In this document: one piece after another, positions 21,701 to 32,182 of the stretch
How positions within the stretch are numbered: position 1 is the stretch's first letter
Layout of the letters: each line of letters begins with the position of its first letter
NCBI GenBank assembly: GCA_015143295.1
Contig: CM026551.1
Span: 43,264,034 to 43,328,033 of the forward strand
Source: Tetracentron sinense
Lineage: Eukaryota > Streptophyta > Magnoliopsida > Trochodendrales > Trochodendraceae
Reading direction: 5' to 3'
Length of the DNA stretch: 64,000 nt
Program-made: the position numbers and the translations under genes
Notes under the pieces: model-generated
The model's database searches: none
Told to the model about the DNA's origin: nothing
The model's input: only the letters and a program-made list of their open reading frames with translations

Positions 21701-24700
21701 AAGGATATATTCTGTGAAAAGCTTGCAAACCATGAGTATTAGGTAAACTACTAAAGACAGCAATTCTGTAGTTTACTACATCCAATTTGAGCTGCCACAT
21801 AGGCTTACTTTTGCAGTGGTACGAGCACTCTATCTGTACTTTGAATAAATATGCATTATCATAAGTTCTACCAAATCACGAGATGCTTTCTGGAAAGTTC
21901 AATCCTCCAACAATTTGGATTGAAGTTTTGATTTTTGAAGATGTGGACTTTAGAATGGGAGGAAATAGAGCAGGCCCAATATACTGGGTCCTTGGAGAAG
22001 TAAATGGACCACAATTTCTAGCTGGTCAATGTTTAAGAACATGGTAAGATGGGGAGACCCCGGATGAAAAGAATAAAGAAACAAAGAGAAAAAACAAAGA
22101 ATGCAAGGACGAGAAACAGAAATTTCCTTGAAGAAAATAGAAGAAAGAGAAGTTAATTGTTAAGAACCAAAATGACAATTAAAGCACAACTTTCGTCAAT
22201 AATTTTCTCTACAATAATAGATCTAGCTTCAAGATAGGAGACTCCCTTCCATAATTTTTTCCCCTAACAGTCATAATATCATAAAAGAATCTTTTCATAT
22301 TGTACTCTTTGTTACCTCTATTGTTTGTCAAGGCCACTCTTGTAAAAGGGATTCCAGCCACCCTATTGGTTGTGTGATACATATAACATTGATATCCAGG
22401 AATTAAACTTATTTTTTTGCATTCCACTTATGTATCTTCTGCTTTTAACAATTTCTAGCCATAGAAATTCACATTAAATGTCCCACAGTCATTGAACATC
22501 TATAACTGTTAACCATGGTAACATATCCAAGCTCAATAAAGCAATTTATGTATCACACATTGCTACTATTCACTATCTCAAGCACCTGTTGCAACTTGCC
22601 AAGATATCCACGACCATGTTTAGATGCTGCCGGCCTTGCTGTAAGCTCGTTCAGTCTGGAATTAAATAGTCATCATTGGTACAAGTTTCCTCACCTAAAA
22701 GAATTAGCCTTTGTAAAAAATTAACATAAGAATCAACCTGAAAAAAATTGGATCACCAATAGCTTTTAACAAATCTAGGCGTTCTTGGAACTCAGCCGCA
22801 GAAGCATCTTCGCCATCAGTATACAACCAATCTTGTACCTGATATATTTGATAACAATCATATTAGAATTTTAAGTGAGAATAAGATGACTAAGCCCTGG
22901 GAGGCACACACAAAGGCTAACCTCGTCAAGCTTCTCAATAAAGGATTGACGTTCCAGCCCAGTCGAAATTTTCTCAATCTCCTTGGATGATTCAAGCTGG
23001 AAAGAGAAACAATGCAAGCAAGAAAAAGAAAAAGACAAGATAAACAGGTCAGTAAAAAAGGAAACAAGAAAATATTCCTCCAAATCCAGGAAAAGGAAAA
23101 ATAATCTGATGGAAACTTTGAAAACCTGAATGAGGAAACAATTAAAAGGATATTGAACAGAATAATTATTGAAGGCTCCTATAGAGGGTAAAACATCCGG
23201 TGGTACTTTAATATCATGAAAACAACAACTACATCACTATGAGGAAAAAATGAGACCTTTATAGACTCAATCCTAGAAATAAAATGAGAAGTATAACTCA
23301 AAAATCCACAATCATCAAAGGGTCATCGAGAAGAAAGAATAATGGCTGACAGGAAAAACCATCACGTTTATTAAATAGTAGTTTATATTTATGAAAGGAC
23401 TTCAAACCTTTTCTCTAGTAGCATATATGTATCCTTCCAGGTTATTTTTTAGTTCAGCAGTTCGTCTTCGCTCTGCATCTTTTTTGTCCAGTGCCTCCAA
23501 TCTAAGTTTAGCTTCAGAAAGAGATTCTTTTGGAAGAGACATTGCAGGTCCAACCGTTTTCTCAACTACCTATAATTGTCAAATGAGAAAGGTTATAAAG
23601 AGTAATGATAAAACATAGCAAGAAAGGTTCACATTTAAAACTGTTTTGAGTTAACTAAATCCATTTTATAACCCTGATTAAAGCATTTTGCCAGCTTGCA
23701 CCTTTAGTGGAACCCTAAAGGTCCGCTTCTTGAGTTTCTTTTCTGTACCAAGATCCATGCTACTTTGTTCTTCTACATTGGAGTTGGATGCATTACTAAT
23801 TCCACCATCAATGGGACTGTCATCTTTGTTTCCTTCTGAATTGTTCCCTGGGGCAGCTTCAGCTGATGCGTTAGTAGTAACAGTAGTTAAGTTATCCACA
23901 GTCAGATTCTTTTTAGGAACTTCTACCCATTCCGATATTTCTATAACGGCATCTGCTCGATCCAAAGAAAGTATTCCACTTTTACTGAGAGAGAAATGCA
24001 GATTTGCCTTAATGGGAGAAGTGAGATTTCGAGATGAATACCTATAAAAGAGAACATATAATACAAGTTCTTAATCAGAGTCTACCTAGTTAGAATTTGC
24101 AGTTTCGCACAGAAAAAAGAATTATCACTGCTTGAAAGCTTTAAAGCAGAATTCAGATTTATGCATAATTCATATATAATTCAAGAAGTTGCTAATCTCT
24201 TACTTCTCACTAGCATCTGCCAAACCAGACACTGCATACTGGGCAATCTTATCAGAATATACCCCTGGTGGTAATAGATCTGCACTCTCGTAAGTAAGCG
24301 AAACTTTAAAGTCTTTGTTATGCGCAATGGACCTGAACATCTGTATGGTAAGTAAACTCAAACATGATTAGCAGGAAGCTATGTGGCCACAATTTATGTA
24401 TCAAATTATTATTTTGACATGACTAAAAACAGATGCAAATTAATGTGCTTACCTTACTGGGGAGTTTCTTCATTCGCTGTACAAGTAATTGTCTAGTGTT
24501 CTCATCTTTCAAAAGACCAGGCCCACTTAACTCGACGACAAATCCATATGAAGAACCATCAATCATTCCTAGCTTACGGTTCAATTTGATTCCATCACTT
24601 AAATTTGCAGCATGAAGTGCTGCACCAAGTACTATAGCTTCATCAGCATCCAGATGCTTGTCCAGATCTTTTCTCCCAAGAAATTCCTGGAGCTTAACCT

Positions 24701-26916
24701 GTAAGAATGGTAAATGAAAACCTTTTTACTATTAATCGTGCATTAGTTGAAGTACATATATTTGATAGAATTGATATACATCACCATTACATGAGATCGT
24801 GGTACTATGAATCATCCATATACACCGATACATAACATATCATAATGGATCCAGAGTTCCAGACAACCCCATGCAATGGGCATATAAAGCCACATCAACG
24901 TATCCATGTGCATTGTCCCTGTATTAATTAATCTGTGTATAAATAAATAAAAAAGTTTTTTTTTAAACAAAAAAGAAAATGTCATTTTAATGTGTAACCT
25001 TTATAATGTATGTGCATTTTATTGTGTTGACCAATATGCATGCCACTATTGATATTTAGAACCACGCACAAGATGAAGAAATCTTTGATATCGGTTGGTT
25101 AAATTCTGGTTCTCATGTAAGCCATACATGCCATGCACTTCTACACTCAACAAGTGGTTGATATAAAACCATGACATAGATTCATTGGACTACATTGTGT
25201 GTTTGACCGTGTACATATCAAGGGTAAAGTTGGTGAATACAGCAAGGTAACAAGGGGGTACATGTTTAACCCTGCTTCAAGTAGGTTATATGTGCCAAAA
25301 TTTGTCATATAATACATTCTTCCATTTTCCTTTTCTGGACCACTAATAATGAATAAAAGGAGATCCCAAAACGAAAAACCATTAAAACACCAACATGCAA
25401 TGCTTCTTGTTACAAATACGACAGGGAAGTTTTATCAAGCCACAAATGAAGACCCCTATAGGAGCCAACTGTATGTCCATCAGTATACATAATAGTACCA
25501 TGAATGTCCTTGAGAAGGGTGCATAACATTAAATCAAGTTTGTGGTGTAGTATTGTTACTTTTTAAAAATGCCCAAAAGCAGGACTGGGCAGAGTTGGAA
25601 GTGACACAAGGGAAAATTAATTCTTATAATAATATCTCAATAGTTTTCTTTTTTTATCGATAATCACAATATAATATAGAAAAATCTAAATAATAAACAA
25701 GTGAATTCTGGAGAAGTAGCATCTAGCGCCATGTCTGAATCTCCCTTAGAGAATTGAGTGAATGAGCGAGCTACTATGAATGATTATTGCTTCTATGCCT
25801 TAGAAAAATGAAATTATGTAGTTTCTGTCTCATAATGTAGTAAGAGAATGTAGGTATTGACCTGTAACTTTGGCACGCGAGTGGCACCGCCTATCAGTTC
25901 CACTGCATATAGCTCATCAACCTTCAAACCAGAATGCTTGAGCACTTCTTTAAGAGGGATAAGAGATTTCTCCCAAAGGTCCTCACAGAGTTCCTCAAAC
26001 TTCTCACGAGTTATAGTGCTCCTGGAGGAAAAAAGAAAGCTATAATAAGCATATTATAACAAAGCCCACTGTAGCACAAAATCAAATCTCTAAAGACAAT
26101 GGGAGGAAAAAAGTAAATGAAAACAAATGCATTTTATTTTTACATTATACGAGGTATCTCTAAATCAGAAAATCAAAGAAACAAAACACAGCATATATGT
26201 TCTTACTAACAGAAATTCCTAGGCATTTTTCATGTTCAACATACATGGTATCTTAAGAAACGACACCAGTCATGATTCACTACTTACCAGAACTGAAGTC
26301 CAATTAGCCAAGGGAGTCATGAAACAAGACCATTATCTTTAATTACCATGCAGAACAACCACATTGTTGATAACACATTCATATGGAAAGGCAAACTTGC
26401 AATACAAATACATATCCGAAAACATTTTAAAAAATAGTTATAGCTCCAGATACAAGGATAAAAAAGAACTTCTAGCTTCCTTCCAACTACTAATGATTTT
26501 TTGAAAACCAGTGTTACCTAGGCACTTCAGTTTTTCCAAATTTTTCCGTGCCAACACTTGGACACGACACGACACTCCATGGCATGACACGACACTCCTT
26601 GGTACGTGCCTATACCATGTCATGGTGACATCAACATTATGATTAGGCACATGATGGTTCAAGTATGTTGTGCCATACAAAAATTACAATTGTAAGGAAC
26701 TTTTTGTTAAATTGTGTTACTTTTTTGGGAAACTTAGACGAAATTTTACTAGGAGAAGAGCGATAATAACAACGATCAATATGTATGTCTCTCTCTTGTT
26801 GCTCATTTCTACTCCCTATATGAATATTTTTTATAACTTAGGTATATACTTTTTAAAAAAAATTGGGGACTAGTGATCCCCCTCTTTTTATTATTATTGT
26901 TATTTAAAAATTTTGA

Positions 26917-26958
<42 letters not shown>

Positions 26959-29900
26959 TTTTAAAACATTTGTACATCCGTGCCGCCGTATTGGGATTTT
27001 CAGAGCTTGCCGTGCCGAACACCCCTAGAAACCTGGACACTTGGCACCCGTACCACGTGCCTAGGTAACACTGTTGAAAACTACACAAAACCCATAATTA
27101 CTCCTCTCCCCTCTAGTATAGTATGCCTATTCAAATTCCCACCGGAAAACAGAATTCTCATTCCAGAAGTTCCCCTCGAACAGTTTGACATTTTTGTTTC
27201 TTTACCCTCCTTAGCCTTATAAGCCAGCCAGTTAAACCCATTGCCTATCCTTATAAGATACCCAATTGTTAGGTCTCCATCACCAAATAATAGATTTTGT
27301 GGGATCCACCAACTCACGAAACTTACTTGGGATATCATCTACATCGAAACCAACCTTATATGTATGAGAAAAATATAAAGACAGACTATGTGGCTGACAA
27401 GGGATTCGATTATGGTGATTTTTGGTAGGGAAAATCTCTAAGGTAGAACATATGCCACTTGTCAAAAAAAAATAAAAATAAACCACTTGAGAAATTAAAA
27501 ATATGGGGAGAGTAACATTTCAGTATCCTGCTGAGACATATTTTGCCTATTTGTATTTATTTTAGACAAAACCAGTTAGACCAGCTGCATAAGCAGTTCC
27601 AGGGGTGAAATCATGACTACTATATTTACCAGAGAGAACAGGAATACTGGAGGGGAAATTTTCACTTCTTTCTCAAATTAAGCATTTGTCAATCTTCACA
27701 GCCACACTCGATTAACAGAACCATGCTTGCTTCTACGACAAGCAAATAAAATGACAACTTTTAAGTGACAATTTTAAGAAATACCCAATTTTCTTTTAAT
27801 TGGTAATTTTAGAAAGTACCCAATTGCTAAAGTGAAACATAAAAGGATGGTAACATATTGTCACATAAATAGAGACCGGTGTAGATATGTACGAAAATAA
27901 AAAATTTAAGATGGAACATGAAGAGGAAAACATGTAAGCATGAGTATAAGTATTATTGTGACCCTGAGAATCATGTGCAGGAAGACCGAGGAGAGCATCA
28001 GCCATCTGTTCCCTCATTCTATGGTGGCAAAGCAAGATTCAAAGTTTGTTTCTTACTGTATATGTCATTAAGTTGGCATTCCCGAAAAAAGTAGTGGTGT
28101 TCCTTAATGGGCTGGTCGATGTCTTGTTTTAGGGTAGACATATGATCATGGAAATAAAAATCCCCGAAACCGATAGGAAACAGGCGATACATATAGGTAT
28201 AAGTAGTCCCCTGTATGATATTTATATTGATATGAAACGAGCGATACGTATCATTTATTAGTTATGTATGTTTTAATTCATTGTGTAATTGTAATTGTAA
28301 TTGTGTTTGCTACTTTGTCTTTGAGTTGCTTCACAAGACTTTAAATTTGATAAATTTGATTCTTATAACTCATTTGATTTTTATATTTTTTTTTAATTTA
28401 ATTTAATTTTTATTTTTTAAGAAAAGATTATAAGCATCGTCCCAAACCAATACTAAAACCGATTCGTATAGGTTTCGGTTGTGACCTATACATCATCCGA
28501 AACTGTATTTTTAATCTTCGCATATGATTCTATGGCCCACCAAATCGATAATTTGAAGAGAAAGATAAAAGTTTTGAGTTAATCTGTTCTAATAAAAAGA
28601 TGTTAAGGAATTCGATTTGCATCCTTCAGGAATTCTCCACTTCAATTTGTAGGAAAAGTAATTGTGCTTAATGGGGACAGAAAACTGAACCACACAATCT
28701 GGGCTTCAGAAGGTCAAGGTCGACAAAATTAAATTTAATGGTAATTGCTAGGCAAATCCAGGGCTAGCAGGATATGAAGGCATCAGAGATGATAAGAGTA
28801 ATAGTCTCTATGCTTACTGGCCCTGTTGGTGAACAAAAAGCCTCTAATAAGCAGAACTTGGAGCATAATGGAAAGCCTCTAAGACATTTTCAGTTCTTCT
28901 TCTAATGGCCCTTTGGTTTTGATGGAGATTCTTGCAATGCAGTATCATGGAATAGGAGCTTAGAAGAGGATCTTTGGGATACTCTTTTACATTGTTTCTT
29001 GCAAATGAGTAGGCCAACATCATAGATAGGAATCGAGTGTAGCACTAAACATCTTGCCAACTACTTTGCAAGATAGTATTATAGATTATTACATACATAA
29101 GGAACTGCACTTCCGAAAGTCCTTTCCTTTTTCTTTTAAAAAAATGGTTTATAATTATCAAATGAGAAAAGAATAATAAGATTAATAGTATCTATGCTTA
29201 CTGGCCCTGTTGGTGAACTCTAATAAGCAGAACTTGGAGCATAATGGAAAGCCTCTGAGACATTCTCAGTTCCCTTTCTAATGGCCCTTTGGTTTTGATG
29301 GAGATTCTTGCAATGCAGTATCATGGAATAGGAGCTTAGAAGAGAATCTTTGGGATACTCTTTTACACTGTTTGTTGCAAATGAGTAGGCCAACATCATA
29401 GATAGGAATCGAGCGTAGCCCTAAACATCTTGCCAACTACTTTGCAAGATAGTATTACAGATATATTACAAAAATAAGGAACTGCACTTCGGAAACTCCT
29501 TCCCTTTTTCTTTTTAAAAAATGGTTTATATAGTCAAATGAGAAAAGAATAATAAGATTTGTAAATAAACTGATCCCCAAAAGTAAAAGAATTTGGAGAA
29601 GGTAGAATACTGCGCACCTAAAGTCACGATCATCATAAAGAGATTCAACGGATATTGGAGCCATTGTGTTTGCACTTAGAATTTCTTTGGTACGTTTAAC
29701 CTGTTTCTTCAATTTAGCCATTGCCTTGGGGGACTTCCTCACATCTACTCCATTTCCAACTTGATTATTGAACTCATCTGCAAAGTACTCCACTAAACGC
29801 AATTCCATATTTTGACCCCCGAGCTCTGCGCTCCATCTAACATCCTTAACCTGCATCAACTAAAGGAGTAAATAACCATTGCCAACCAAGGTTGTTAAAT

Positions 29901-32143
29901 CATAATCGGATCACAAAATCATTTTAGGACCGATTCAATTCAAATCGTAAGATTCAATCCATTTAAAAAAAATTGTTTTTAAAAAAAATTTACTTAATAA
30001 ATCAAAAAAAATTGAATAATCTATTATCCAAAAGATATCATTCATATCTATTGATAAAAGAAAATAATGAATATTTCATTACATACACTATAAAAAAATG
30101 TGAATGATCTCCATAAAATGAAAAAAAAAAAACCCATATCATTAAAGATAAATCAACAAAAGTAAACACATATAATCATGTTGTATGAGATCAAGTATCA
30201 AAAGACTTGTACAATTAAAAAGACTAATAAAATCAACTATCTAGTTTTCCCAAAATCCAACTCCATCATCTTTCTCCTTCCTTCTTTCTTCTCCTTTCTC
30301 TTTTTTTTTCCTCGTTTCACAGAAACAGAGAGACAACCCAAATAGGGGTTTTGGCATGTCTGTAATAAGGGTTTTCCTGTTTCTTCTCTCTTCTTAAATC
30401 TCTTAAATCCATAAAGTACCTTTAGAAAATCAAAATAATAAAAATTTTAAGTATTAGTCTGTAAAAGGGGTTTCGTGCTCGAATCGTATGAATCGTACGA
30501 TTTGAATCGCATATCGTAATATGAATTGCAAATCAAATGGGATTTATCCAATTAAGATTTTCACCTCCGATTTGAATCGTTTTGCTTGGGATTCGAATCG
30601 AATCGTAAGATTTGAATCATAAATCGCAAGGATTTAACAACCATGTTGCCAACACTACTAAGAAATGCAAAAGATATTAAACAAATACAAAAAAAATTAT
30701 GAAACACATGAACTTTATAAAAAATGAAAATCATAGAAATAACCGATCTAATACTCTTAGTAAAAACCTGAACTGGACAAGTGAAAGGGAGTATGTGTGA
30801 ACTGGCAAGATCAATGTTGCCAGCGTATGGATACAAGTGTCAGGTATGGGTATGGATTGAAGTCTCAAACTTGCTTGGTCCCCAAACCATGGGGTACTGG
30901 CAAGATTTTAAATATGTGTGATGTATGAAATGTACCCCCAATATATCCCTATTTCTCATAATAGGGAAATATCTATCCCTGGTGATAATCTTTTTATAAT
31001 ATATCCCTGGTGATAATCTTTTTATAATATATCAGCTAAAATACTGCAAATATCACACATATTGCATTGTTTTGCAATTTATTGCTAATATCCCCCTAAA
31101 ACAAAAAGTGACAGATTGAATTGTTTTAATACAGAAGTTACAATATGTCAGTTGACCTATGGAATTATTGATCAATATTTGAGATATTTGAGGATTTCTT
31201 CTTCTTACTTGATTTTTCATCAAGAATTTATCGAATTTGCTTCAAGTTGCTTTGTTCAACCCCAAATCAACCAACCCAAAAGTTTATTTTTTCTAACTCT
31301 TTTTAGATTTTTAGGTTAATACCGGTGTTTTAAAAGTTGTGTAAGGCTTATGCCTCGAGGCGAGGCTCAAGGAAAATGTCTCGGGGCTTAAATCCCACGA
31401 GGCTTACGCCTTAAAGTGTGAGACACACATGAGGTGCACGCCTTACACCTTGACTCACACTTTATACCTGAGGCTTGTGCCTCATACATTTGCCAACAAT
31501 ACGTTCTATCCACATGACATGGAAATCAAGAAGATAGCCAAGGCTTATGCAATGTTTCATGTAAAGGATAAGAAAATGGCAATCCAGGCAAAACCTGAAA
31601 CATAGGAGGAAGCACCGGCAACTAAGGAGGAAGCAGCAGAAAAGGATATTTCTCAAACACCAAACCAGATTGTAACGGAAGAAGAGACACCATGGGGTTA
31701 CACACTGAAGGGAACTCTCAATGGAGGTCCATATGCATACTACGAGGGGGGTTACTATGGCAATGATCATGGCTATCACTTGCAGTTCCTTGAGTGGGGG
31801 CCTAAGTGATATTTAACTGTTGTAGTCCAATGAAAATAAGATATTTCATGCCATGATTGATTGGTTTTCAGACGATGTTAAAGCTCTACTAATATATATA
31901 GTGATGTGATTACTTTAAAAAAAAAAAACATGACATGGAAATTAATTTGTTTTTTTATTTTATTTTTCTGTGACTTCCTTGCAACTATCCGTTGAGATTC
32001 AACTTGAACACATAATTTAAGTGAAGTTATAGTTTTTAATAGAACAGAATGTCAGAACTCGGAACAAAATTTGTGTCGCTGACCCTAAGTATTCGAGGTA
32101 ATACACTGATGACACAAGCATGCATGCATGCGCACGCGTGCGT

Positions 32144-32182
<39 letters not shown>

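Noticed and set aside
23688-24047. 119-residue plus-strand ORF
   Set aside because: It is the antisense shadow of HSP70 exon 6.
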